From the NCBI GenBank assembly GCA_937139435.1, contig CAKZPX010000199.1, forward strand, positions 1-7,055: a DNA stretch of 7,055 nucleotides, given 5' to 3'. The DNA is from an uncultured bacterium. GTDB lineage: Bacteria; Hydrothermota; Tepidihabitantia; Tepidihabitantales; Tepidihabitantaceae. Shown here piece by piece: positions 1 through 5,802 of the stretch. The position numbers and the translations under genes are program-made. The notes below the pieces were generated by a model. It was not told the origin of the DNA. It worked only from the letters and a program-made list of their open reading frames with translations, and did not search any database. Each line of letters starts with the position of its first letter. The stretch's first letter is position 1.

Positions 1-1215
1 GTTCAGAAAATGATACATCTTCCGCCAATTTACCACAATCTTTAAGGATATGTTCCCAGATTTTTCTACGGAGCTGTTCATCCGGAATGGGAAAGTTTAC
101 CCGCAGCAGGATGCGTCGGGCAAACGCCCTGTCCATTGCGAATTCACGATTGGTAGTGAGAATCATCAATCCGTCAAACCTTTCTATTTCCTGCATCAGT
201 ATGTTGGTGATAATGTTATGACTGCGGTCAGGGGAGTGGCGCTCAACCAGGCGGACACCAAAACAGGCGTCCGCTTCATCAAAAACCAGGACGCAGTTTT
301 CTTCCCTTACTTCTTGGAATATTCTCTGGATGTTTTTTCTGACTCCCCCACATAACAGTTGTACAATTGTGAGTATTGAACAAACCCCACCTTTTTGCCA
401 AGTTTATGGGCAATCGCCTCAGCAGTGGCGGTTTTTCCGGTTCCGGGAGGACCGTAGAAAAGCATTATTGTCCCGAGTCCATAAGAGGTTTTCTCAATGA
501 TACGACACTCCTTAAGCACCTGTGGGCCGTGCTGATATTTCCATAGTGCGCATTCAATATCGTCTTTTATATCGTCCGCCAGAAAAAGATTTTCCATGGT
601 TACCTCGGGCTCTTTAAACCAGATGATTTTTCTCTCATCCCGAATGTTATCTTCCCTATAAAGAGGTTCGGTGTCATCCACGTCCAGTCCGCAGATTTTA
701 TAGAACGTCCTGTTGTCAATTCGGTATTCAGTTTCCAGAAGCGATGTATGGAAAAACCGTCCTTCAAATGTATGAACCAGCCCTGATTTGCGTAACCCGC
801 CTTTGGGTAAAAGGCACCTCAACTTTTTTAGCATTTCAGCGGTATTACTTGACACCATTGCTAAAAGTTCTTTTCCCGAAACAGATCCCCTCTGGAGCTG
901 GGCAAAGAAAAGGACGAGGAGGAGTTCATTCTCTTCTTCGTTCCGACCATTTTCCCGGCTAATTTTTTCCAGCGGAATTTCGTAATTAACCCTATCTGCC
1001 TCAGCAATTATTTCCGCAAGTTCTTTTTCATACTCGGTTAATTCTTTTCCGTTTTCCGATTTGGTTTTGTCAGTCTGGTCGGGCTCTTTTAGTAACAATT
1101 CCTCCTCTTCCACATCAAGCCATCGGCGTAACCGACCACTCCTCTTGGAGCCCCGGTGCTTTTTATGGATAATCAGCTGTTGCAGTTCCAGATACCTTGC
1201 ATTTAGTTCGTTCAT
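1..1215 (-). CDS. AAA+ ATPase, frameshifted in a poly-A run and cut by the left window edge
   Basis: This encodes an ATP-dependent AAA+ protein of the Cdc48/FtsH-like central-domain type; its substrate is unknown. The first frame (ATG at 1215) gives 302 residues: a charged, partly helical N-terminal region of about 200 residues with no recognised domain, then the AAA module with Walker A GPPGTGKT at 255-262 and the YVGESEK segment at 288-294. That frame stops at 307. One extra A in the six-A run at 333..338 (or a -1 slip there) restores a frame open to base 1, giving NIQRIF, Walker B VLVFDEAD near 309-316, sensor 1 ILTTN near 352-356, and the RAFARR arginine-finger-like segment near 363-368. 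The C-terminal lid lies mostly outside the window. Only a weak purine-rich site (AAGAG) precedes the start. The reading frame on both sides is otherwise intact, so an assembly indel, a recent mutation or recoding are all possible. The AAA assignment is firm; the role is not known. Confidence 0.88.
333..338 (-). other. Frameshift point in the AAA+ ATPase (six-A run)
   Basis: On the sense strand the text reads TCA GAA AAA ACA and stops 8 codons later. Re-reading one A gives TCA GAA AAA AAC ATC, i.e. S-E-K-N-I, which is the usual continuation of the GESEKNI segment in AAA+ proteins. The frame is then open for about 111 codons to the window edge. The seen fact is the frame break. Whether it is a homopolymer sequencing error, a mutation or P-site slippage on AAA cannot be told from one sequence. 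Confidence 0.85.
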
Positions 1216-1304
1216 ACTTTACTCTTTTCTTTGATATTTGCCTACACAATATACATACTAAAACACGTCTTAAATCTGAAGTGAATTAAAAACTGCTTCA
1301 AACG

Positions 1305-1372
1305 AACCCAACTGTTTTCTAAATAGTAACTTGTAACTTTTACGGGCGTTGCTATATTTTGTCTGTTGGGTT
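1305..1372. repeat. 8-bp inverted repeat in the gap between the PepSY-type gene and the ATPase gene
   Basis: AACCCAAC (1305-1312) and GTTGGGTT (1365-1372) are perfect inverted arms 52 nt apart. They lie in the 183-bp gap between two minus-strand genes. No T-tract follows on the minus strand, so it is not a clear terminator. An 8-bp match in a gap of this size can arise by chance. No convincing promoter for the ATPase gene was found here. Confidence 0.3.
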
Positions 1373-1398
1373 AACTAATTGATTTTCTTGCTATTAAA

Positions 1399-1641
1399 CT
1401 ATTTTTTATTTACGGTCCTTTTGCGGCTGACTTCCCTGATTCTGAGAATAAATCCAGAAACCACCATAAAAATAAGCCCGGTTCCTACAATTATTCCGCC
1501 CCATTTAAACCAGGAGTGCCATCGGAGCATCTCCCAGAAGCGATCACTGGCCAGGATTAAAACGCCGGTTGCGGCGGTTATAAAAACAAACGGGGCAATA
1601 ATCATGCCGATGAAAATGTGGGCTCTGCGCAGTAGTTTCAT
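1399..1641 (-). CDS. Small PepSY-type two-helix membrane protein (80 aa)
   Basis: This is an integral membrane protein of 80 residues with two hydrophobic helices, about 9-31 and 47-67, and a basic C-terminal tail. The N-terminal segment RRAHIFIGMIIAPFVFITAATGV and the later RWHSWFKWGG followed by a helix resemble the transmembrane helices of the PepSY_TM family (found in siderophore/heme-linked membrane reductases). It carries two of the family's characteristic histidines, at 8 and 42, which in such proteins may bind heme. It is much shorter than full PepSY_TM proteins, which have more helices and extracytoplasmic PepSY domains. The ATG directly abuts the TAG of the nitroreductase gene, and its GGAG ribosome site (1648-1651) lies inside that gene's last codons, so the two are translationally coupled. 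A role as membrane partner of the flavoprotein is inference. Confidence 0.8.
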   Translation of the reverse strand: MKLLRRAHIFIGMIIAPFVFITAATGVLILASDRFWEMLRWHSWFKWGGIIVGTGLIFMVVSGFILRIREVSRKRTVNKK

Positions 1642-2205
1642 CTATTTCTCCGGCTGGTAGCGGTCGATGAACATAATTTTGTTTAACGGAAGTCGTTCCG
1701 GACGGGTTTTTTCCCATTCAATCTGCTTTTCTGAGAGCAACGGGCTTATGCTGGAAGAGTGCTTGCCAACAAGAATCAGCGTAATAACATTGTATCTTTC
1801 CGGGATATTGAGCACCTCACGTACCTTTTTTGGACTGTAGCCGGCGATCGGATGGGCAACCAGCCCGAGTTCAGTTGCCCGCAGGATAAGGAAGGCGGTC
1901 TCCATACCGGTGTCAAATAGATAGTACTCTCGGTCTTTGATTATGCAGTCTGCTTCTCTTTCGGCAAATACCGCAATGACCATTGAGGCGGCGTAGCACC
2001 ACTCATTTCCTTTGCTGAAGGCGGGTTTGAGTTGTTCAAGGATGGCGCGGTCTTTAACGAAAACAAACCTTGCAGGCTGGTTGTTAAAGCAGGTGGGTGC
2101 AAGCTGGGCGTGCCGGGTTAAATCTTCAATCAATTCCTGGGTAACCTCTATCTGATCAAGCGACCGATATGCCCGTCGCTGGTTAATAATTTCACTTACG
2201 GTCAT
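1642..2205 (-). CDS. Nitroreductase family FMN oxidoreductase
   Basis: A cytoplasmic flavoprotein of the NAD(P)H-dependent nitroreductase superfamily, 187 residues, normal for the compact members. Near the N-terminus it has the FMN-phosphate-binding signature RRAYR (10-14), then NNQPARFVFV (41-50), a central helix DTGMETAFLILRATELGL (98-115), and the conserved GYSPKKVREVLNIPERYNVITLILVG block (122-147) typical of the family. I chose ATG at 2205 over the in-frame GTG at 2211, because the AAGGAG site (2211-2216) stands 5 nt before the ATG and would overlap the GTG. It is the first gene of a two-gene unit with the PepSY-type membrane protein. The physiological substrate cannot be read from sequence; nitroaromatic, quinone, flavin or enone reduction are all known in the family. 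Confidence 0.93.
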   Translation of the reverse strand: MTVSEIINQRRAYRSLDQIEVTQELIEDLTRHAQLAPTCFNNQPARFVFVKDRAILEQLKPAFSKGNEWCYAASMVIAVFAEREADCIIKDREYYLFDTGMETAFLILRATELGLVAHPIAGYSPKKVREVLNIPERYNVITLILVGKHSSSISPLLSEKQIEWEKTRPERLPLNKIMFIDRYQPEK

Positions 2206-2210
2206 CCTCA

Positions 2211-2216
2211 CTCCTT
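2211..2216 (-). promoter_or_regulatory. Ribosome binding site that decides the nitroreductase start
   Basis: AAGGAG on the minus strand, 5 nt before the ATG at 2205. The alternative GTG at 2209-2211 overlaps this motif and so is unlikely to be the start. Confidence 0.8.
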
Positions 2217-2227
2217 TTTATAAGGCG

Positions 2228-2255
2228 ATTTTACCGGTGTTTGTTAGCCGGTCAA
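2228..2255 (-). promoter_or_regulatory. Sigma70-like promoter of the nitroreductase-PepSY unit
   Basis: On the minus strand: TTGACC (2250-2255), a 16-bp spacer, then TAAAAT (2228-2233). Each box matches the consensus at five of six positions. The predicted start near 2221 leaves a short leader holding the AAGGAG site. The spacer region carries ACCGG-N10-CCGGT, an inverted repeat (plus strand 2233-2237 and 2248-2252) that could be an operator. Confidence 0.6.
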
Positions 2256-2290
2256 TAAAAATTTCTCCAGAGTATTGTCCATAGCGATCA

Positions 2291-2324
2291 GTATCCCTGA
2301 TATTTTTGCGAAAATATGGGGTAC
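2291..2324. repeat. Strong 14-bp hairpin in the divergent intergenic region
   Basis: GTATCCC (2291-2297) pairs with GGGGTAC (2318-2324) with one G-T wobble. After a 2-nt bulge (TG), ATATTTT (2300-2306) pairs perfectly with AAAATAT (2311-2317) around a TGCG loop. It has no T-tract on either side and so is not a standard terminator. It lies between the two divergent promoters, upstream of both predicted transcripts, so it may act as DNA (binding site or extruding cruciform) or belong to an unseen RNA. The rest of 2217..2535 shows only the promoters and leader hairpins listed; overlapping minus-strand reading frames there resemble no protein. Confidence 0.65.
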
Positions 2325-2420
2325 ACAGACGCGCTAACCACATTACCTGCGTAAGATACAGGATTACCCAACACCAATTTGAACACTGTGGATAGATGAT
2401 GGACATTCAACAAATGCTTC

Positions 2421-2449
2421 TTGACAGATAAGATGTTTTTGAGTAGTAT
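2421..2449 (+). promoter_or_regulatory. Sigma70-like promoter of the secreted Asp-box protein gene
   Basis: TTGACA (2421-2426, perfect consensus), a 17-bp spacer, then TAGTAT (2444-2449, four of six). Predicted start near 2456, giving an approximately 80-nt leader to the ATG at 2536, which has GGAGG at 2524-2528, 7 nt upstream. Confidence 0.65.
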
Positions 2450-2456
2450 GATTATG

Positions 2457-2479
2457 AGATACCTTCTTGGTATTTTTTT
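2457..2479 (+). terminator. Small hairpin plus T7 at the very start of the leader
   Basis: AGATACC (2457-2463) can pair with GGTATTT (2469-2475) around a 5-nt loop, and the right arm runs into seven T (2473-2479). This has the shape of a weak intrinsic terminator, but it sits at the predicted transcription start of the downstream gene. It could be a 5' stabilising hairpin or an early attenuator. A second small stem, TTGAG (2488-2492) with CTCAA (2499-2503), follows in the same leader. Confidence 0.35.
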
Positions 2480-2535
2480 AAAAGTACTTGAGGGGTTTCT
2501 CAACGGTCAAAAGTAACTAAACCGGAGGTCTTATT

Positions 2536-4239
2536 ATGACAGTAAAGACCGTAAGTATAATAGTTCTGGCGCTGTTAATAACCGGCGTCTGGGCTACCAG
2601 TGACCTGAATGCAAGGAATGTGCTTGTCCCTTACAATATCCCGCCTTTTCCTGCACAGGGTTCTTCTGAAGATGCGACGCCTTATAAAACTGTGAATGAG
2701 GGTGATGTTCCCCCTGGTTATAAACCTGGGGAGACACAGCCGGTATTTTATGACCCACCCCGGGTCGTTTCCGGTATTGACCAGGGCTCACCGGGTGAGA
2801 ATCTACGTCCGCTCTGGGGACCGGATGTCCTGGTGCGCAGCGGTGGTATCGGCAGCCCATCGCCCATCTCATCAGAGCGGATGATCAGTTATGACCAGAC
2901 CCGTTCAGGGGTTCTTTTTGCCGCCTGTGTGGTCAGTTCGCTGGATACCATCAGAATTTATCGTTCAACCGATAATGGTAATAGCTGGACATTATGGAAC
3001 GGCGTAATACATCCCGGGAATCGGTTGAGTTCTCCGGAACTGATTGTGGCCGAAGGTGATTCCAGTTTTGTGTTTCTCTTTTGTAAAACATCAGCAGGCA
3101 ACGGTGATATCTACTGTGCGCGGTTTGGTATATCCGGTGGTGCGAATATTTTTTCTGTTAAGGTCGATGCCGACACCATTGTTAATCTCTCCGCGTGCCG
3201 AGACAATGGCAACCCTTACTACCTTTATGTCACATTTGAAGAACAGGACACAACCTACGACGTTTATACCTGGCGTTCCACCAACTATGGCAGAACATGG
3301 GCTGAGGCAGGTAGCAGTGTGGTTCTTGACTGTGGGGTACGACCAAAACCGGACATCTGTTGCGGAAATAATAACCGCATCTATGTCTTTCTCCTTGACA
3401 AGCGTCAGAGTTCCGTGGATTCTGCCACTTTCCGGATGAAACTCAGCACCGATCGGGGAAACAACTGGGAACAATCGATTCAGGTTGGCAATCCGTCTGT
3501 GCGGATTTTTGATGGTGTGTGCGCTGCCAGACATACAACGCAGACTTTGTGGCTGGTTCATGTGCGGGATATGGAGCCCTTGAATGGCATGGGGCTGGGC
3601 GTTTTTTATTACTACTCGACTGATAACGGAACCACCTGGTGGTATGGCGGTGATGATGGTATCGGACACCTTGATACTGACAATAATGAACAGATGCCAA
3701 GTATTGCCTCCCACTGGCAGACAGGTTCCCCAACGGTGTGCTATGCTATCGTGTTTTCCGAATCTCTGATGTTTACCTGGGCGTCAATGGATACGAACTG
3801 GAGAACACCGATTAAGGTAAATGACTACCGACACACCGGTAACTTTCCTCCGCAGGCGGGGTGGAAGAACACCGGTTCAGGTAGTTTCTCCACAGTGCTC
3901 TATGCTGGAGCTGGACTAACCAACCTCTGGTTTGATTCCTGGGATTTCTCAGGAGTTGAGGAGGAAAGGCAGATTGAGAAAAATCCTGTGATTGCGGTTA
4001 AGCCCAACCCGGCAAGCGGACAGGTGCTGATTAATTGGGCTCTTGCTAAATCTGGTGCGGTGGAACTTGTGATTCATGATGTAAGCGGACGTCAGGTTGA
4101 GGTTTTGACCAGGGGGAGCCGTAGTGCTGGTGAACATCAGGCGGTCTGGAATTGCGAACGAATGCCGGCAGGTGTTTACCTTTATCGGTTGAATGCAGAT
4201 GGTAGCAGTTATACCGGCAGGATAGTGGTTTCGCACTGA
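2536..4239 (+). CDS. Secreted Asp-box beta-propeller protein with T9SS-type C-terminal domain
   Basis: An exported 567-residue protein, probably a beta-propeller of the sialidase/BNR-like fold. Residues 1 to about 20-26 form a signal peptide (MTVKTV, then a hydrophobic stretch, then WATSDLNA). Four Asp-box motifs S-T-[DN]-x-G-x-x-W are at 144-151, 248-255, 304-311 and 361-368, each on a predicted beta hairpin. Residues about 487-567 form a C-terminal sorting domain like type IX secretion type A: VKPNPASG, VIHDVSGRQV, then PAGVYLYRL and a final short strand. Asp-boxes are structural, so they do not prove sialidase activity; I see no convincing set of catalytic arginines. The N-terminal 30-100 region is Pro/Gly-rich. 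Likely fate: cell surface or outside. It is transcribed alone, between its own promoter and a strong terminator. Alternatives are an adhesin or a polysaccharide-binding propeller. Confidence 0.9.
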   Translation: MTVKTVSIIVLALLITGVWATSDLNARNVLVPYNIPPFPAQGSSEDATPYKTVNEGDVPPGYKPGETQPVFYDPPRVVSGIDQGSPGENLRPLWGPDVLVRSGGIGSPSPISSERMISYDQTRSGVLFAACVVSSLDTIRIYRSTDNGNSWTLWNGVIHPGNRLSSPELIVAEGDSSFVFLFCKTSAGNGDIYCARFGISGGANIFSVKVDADTIVNLSACRDNGNPYYLYVTFEEQDTTYDVYTWRSTNYGRTWAEAGSSVVLDCGVRPKPDICCGNNNRIYVFLLDKRQSSVDSATFRMKLSTDRGNNWEQSIQVGNPSVRIFDGVCAARHTTQTLWLVHVRDMEPLNGMGLGVFYYYSTDNGTTWWYGGDDGIGHLDTDNNEQMPSIASHWQTGSPTVCYAIVFSESLMFTWASMDTNWRTPIKVNDYRHTGNFPPQAGWKNTGSGSFSTVLYAGAGLTNLWFDSWDFSGVEEERQIEKNPVIAVKPNPASGQVLINWALAKSGAVELVIHDVSGRQVEVLTRGSRSAGEHQAVWNCERMPAGVYLYRLNADGSSYTGRIVVSH

Positions 4240-4257
4240 TCTGTAGTCTTTATCTTC

Positions 4258-4290
4258 AGGGCAGGGCTATTCGGTCCTGCCCTTATTTTT
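4258..4290 (+). terminator. Intrinsic terminator of the secreted protein gene
   Basis: AGGGCAGG (4258-4265) and CCTGCCCT (4276-4283) form a perfect 8-bp GC-rich stem with a 10-nt loop, followed by a T-rich tail TATTTTTT. It lies 18 nt after the stop codon. Confidence 0.92.
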
Positions 4291-4299
4291 TATAAAAAC

Positions 4300-4328
4300 T
4301 TGACAGCGGGATAGTTTTCCATTATTAT
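4300..4328 (+). promoter_or_regulatory. Near-consensus sigma70 promoter for the leader and GNAT-like gene
   Basis: TTGACA (4300-4305, six of six), a 17-bp spacer, then TATTAT (4323-4328, five of six). It starts about 10 nt after the preceding terminator, so the downstream unit is independent. Predicted start near 4335, six bases before the first helix of the structured leader. Confidence 0.8.
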
Positions 4329-4334
4329 TAGTCC

Positions 4335-4528
4335 AGAATAGGGCTAACTCATAAGTGGGGAATCGTTGAGAGCGGCGTAACTGAAGCGGCGCCACCCTGG
4401 GCCGATTTCCCAAAGTAGTCGGTTAGTTCCTGCACTGGCGCAGAGGCAAAGTATCCGCAGGTGATTTTATTAAGGCGGATACTGAAGCGTCGGGGCAGGA
4501 TGATGTCGCTTTAGACGCTAAAAGGAGG
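4335..4528 (+). ncRNA. Structured 5' leader RNA upstream of the GNAT-like gene; class not recognised
   Basis: About 195 nt between promoter and start codon fold by eye into a compact set of helices. P1: GGGCTAAC (4341-4348) with GTTAGTTC (4422-4429). P2 nested: GGGGAATCG (4357-4365) with CGATTTCCC (4403-4411). P3 inside: GGCGT (4374-4378) with GCGCC (4389-4393). Then a small CTGC/GCAG stem (4430-4433, 4440-4443), a 9-bp perfect stem AGTATCCGC (4450-4458) with GCGGATACT (4475-4483), and AGCGTC (4486-4491) with GACGCT (4514-4519), directly before the AAAGGAGG ribosome site. ACTGAAGCG occurs twice (4380-4388, 4481-4489). I do not recognise the motifs of cobalamin, TPP, SAM, lysine, glycine, fluoride or Mn riboswitches. 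It could be a cis-regulatory RNA or an independent small RNA. Function is unknown. Confidence 0.5.
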
Positions 4529-4532
4529 CAAG

Positions 4533-5357
4533 ATGGCGGTTAAGAATTTACCAGGTGGTGGGATACTGAGCCGCAGGGCAGGCACAGTAAGACCCTTTGT
4601 CTGGCAGCCAGCAAAAATAGGTCCGAGTTTTGAATGGCTTGACCATGATACCATTCGGGTACTGGAAGGCGGGCTGGCAGGAAAAATCCTCATGGTAAGG
4701 AGTGAGGTGTTACGCTATTCGGCCACGGTGTCGCTATATGACGGTAAAAATCAGATCGGAATCGTTTCGATAGAAAGAGACCCGCCCGGTCAGGGAATTA
4801 TTCTCTGGGATGCAGGCGTTAAGGAGGCTTACCGGCGCAACGGTCTTAGTGCAATAATGACCTGGATTATTTTCCGGGAACTCATTTCAGTACAGGACCG
4901 GGCGACTTTTCGTATCCGGATGGTGCGAACGGTAAAATCAGGAGAAAATGGAGTAGAGTTGCAGAACGTTGGGATGGGTGTGATTGCGTTACGTTTGGGA
5001 TTTACTCCCGAGCTCAATTTAGAGCAGATTATTCGTGGGGACAACATAGCTGACTTTGCGGTGTTATTGGGTACAAACGATGCGCCGCCGGCTTTAAAGA
5101 TAACTCTTAATCGCGACCCGTTTGTTTTAATTCTCTTCATAGTCAATCCTGATACTATGAAACCAACCAATAACTTGCGTGTCTATACCGAGATAAGGCA
5201 AGATGACGCTATAATCCACGAGTGGGCAAAGCAAGGGTTAGTGGCGGTTAATGGTAACTATGTGTTAAAAGAGGAGCGGATAGACCATTTTGTTAACCGG
5301 ATTGCGGTGGAGGAGGAGGAGGCGCTCGTATTCCGGAGTAGAATTCGGGGGCTGTAG
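4533..5357 (+). CDS. Uncharacterised protein with a degenerate GNAT-like core
   Basis: A soluble 274-residue protein with no signal peptide or membrane helix, which I do not recognise as a named family. Residues about 75-160 look like an acetyltransferase (GNAT) core: strand GQIGIVSIE-like (74-81), strand ILWDAGV followed by KEAYRRNGLSAIMTWIIF (98-114), the position of the acetyl-CoA-binding R/Q-x-x-G-x-G/A loop (here RRNGLS), and later GVIALRLGFTPE (149-160), like the common GNAT end where a residue run leads to LGF. The last Gly/Ala of the loop is replaced by Ser, so catalysis is uncertain. Residues 1-60 and 165-274 match nothing I know; the C-terminus has an acidic patch VEEEEAL. AAAGGAGG (4521-4528) stands 4 nt before the ATG. 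It follows a dedicated promoter and a long structured leader, and is followed by a hairpin. Function unknown. Confidence 0.85.
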   Translation: MAVKNLPGGGILSRRAGTVRPFVWQPAKIGPSFEWLDHDTIRVLEGGLAGKILMVRSEVLRYSATVSLYDGKNQIGIVSIERDPPGQGIILWDAGVKEAYRRNGLSAIMTWIIFRELISVQDRATFRIRMVRTVKSGENGVELQNVGMGVIALRLGFTPELNLEQIIRGDNIADFAVLLGTNDAPPALKITLNRDPFVLILFIVNPDTMKPTNNLRVYTEIRQDDAIIHEWAKQGLVAVNGNYVLKEERIDHFVNRIAVEEEEALVFRSRIRGL

Positions 5358-5363
5358 AAACCA

Positions 5364-5390
5364 GAGATAAAATTGACCCGGGTTTATCTC
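5364..5390 (+). terminator. Hairpin after the GNAT-like gene, possible weak terminator
   Basis: GAGATAAA (5364-5371) and TTTATCTC (5383-5390) form a perfect 8-bp stem with an 11-nt loop, starting 6 nt after the stop codon. The stem is AT-rich and only a mixed CTTTCC follows, so termination may be weak, or the stem may serve as a 3' end-processing or stability element. Confidence 0.5.
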
Positions 5391-5739
5391 CTTTCCTCGT
5401 GTTGCCATAGTTTTGCCTTTGTTTACTGCAACTCAGGTTCGGTTCTGTCAAAGCCATGGGCAAATCCGAAGACTCAATAGTCCTCTGCCGAGTCGTCATT
5501 CTCCAAATTGTCAATGAGCGTGTCAGTCTATATATATAAAGCGAAAAAATGATAAAAATTGCTAAAATTTGAAAAATTTCCATAACTCTTTATTTAGAAA
5601 TAACTTAAGCAATGGCTGGTAAATAAAGGTTTTGTATGTCAAAATAAATGAATGGGAAATCTAAAAAATAAGAAAAATTATTCTCAGGGTTTTTATAGCG
5701 TGGCATATATTAATTAATAAGAGAGCAGTGGGAAGAGAT
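5391..5739. other. Gene-free intergenic region, AT-rich in its right half
   Basis: No gene is supported here. The left part (5391-5520) has mixed composition; the right part (5521-5720) is very AT-rich. A minus-strand reading frame (5583 to 5293) has a hydrophobic start, but it overlaps the GNAT-like gene, lacks a good ribosome site and reads as translated AT-rich DNA followed by low-complexity prolines. The region probably holds upstream regulatory DNA for the transporter gene. Confidence 0.5.
5508..5536 (+). promoter_or_regulatory. Possible distal promoter upstream of the CDF gene
   Basis: TTGTCA (5508-5513, five of six), 17-bp spacer, TATATA (5531-5536) within a TA-rich run. Predicted start near 5543 would give an about 280-nt leader containing the inverted repeat at 5740-5802. 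In DNA this AT-rich, chance matches are common. Confidence 0.35.
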
Positions 5740-5802
5740 AAAATACCCTGCGGTTTTTGCTGATGGCAGCATTTATGAAAATGGTTTACGCCAGGGTATT
5801 TT
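5740..5802 (+). promoter_or_regulatory. 11-bp perfect inverted repeat upstream of the CDF transporter, candidate attenuator or operator
   Basis: AAAATACCCTG (5740-5750) and CAGGGTATTTT (5792-5802) are perfect inverted arms. Between them TGCTG/CAGCA forms a small inner stem around ATGG. A T-run ends the right arm, so as RNA it resembles a large-looped terminator ending about 18 nt before the transporter start codon. The left arm can alternatively pair: CCCTGC (5746-5751) with GCAGTGGG (5725-5732), six pairs with a 2-nt bulge. Mutually exclusive pairing of this kind is typical of attenuators and riboswitches. As DNA, arms 52 bp apart could be paired binding sites. No known riboswitch class is recognised. 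Confidence 0.5.

Noticed and set aside
50..355. Plus-strand 101-codon frame at the left end
   Set aside because: It is antisense to the Walker B and sensor region of the AAA+ ATPase, whose motifs are unmistakable.
2218..2503. Two overlapping minus-strand frames upstream of the nitroreductase gene
   Set aside because: They resemble no protein, and the strong hairpin and the promoters account for the region.
3091..3733. Long minus-strand frames inside the secreted protein gene
   Set aside because: They are antisense shadows of a gene with clear Asp-box motifs, signal peptide and sorting domain.
4371..4410. Minus-strand AGGGTGGCGCCGC resembles the T-box motif AGGGTGGNACCGCG
   Set aside because: It differs at the invariant A, there is no terminator or specifier stem in place, and no minus-strand gene follows; the plus-strand helices explain the sequence better.
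5471..5495. Small GACTC/GAGTC stem in the intergenic region
   Set aside because: Five base pairs with a 14-nt loop are expected by chance in a region of this length.
5293..5583. Minus-strand 96-codon frame with a hydrophobic start
   Set aside because: It overlaps the GNAT-like gene antisense, starts in AT-rich DNA without a good ribosome site and ends in proline repeats mirroring the GGAGGAGGAGG run of the sense gene.
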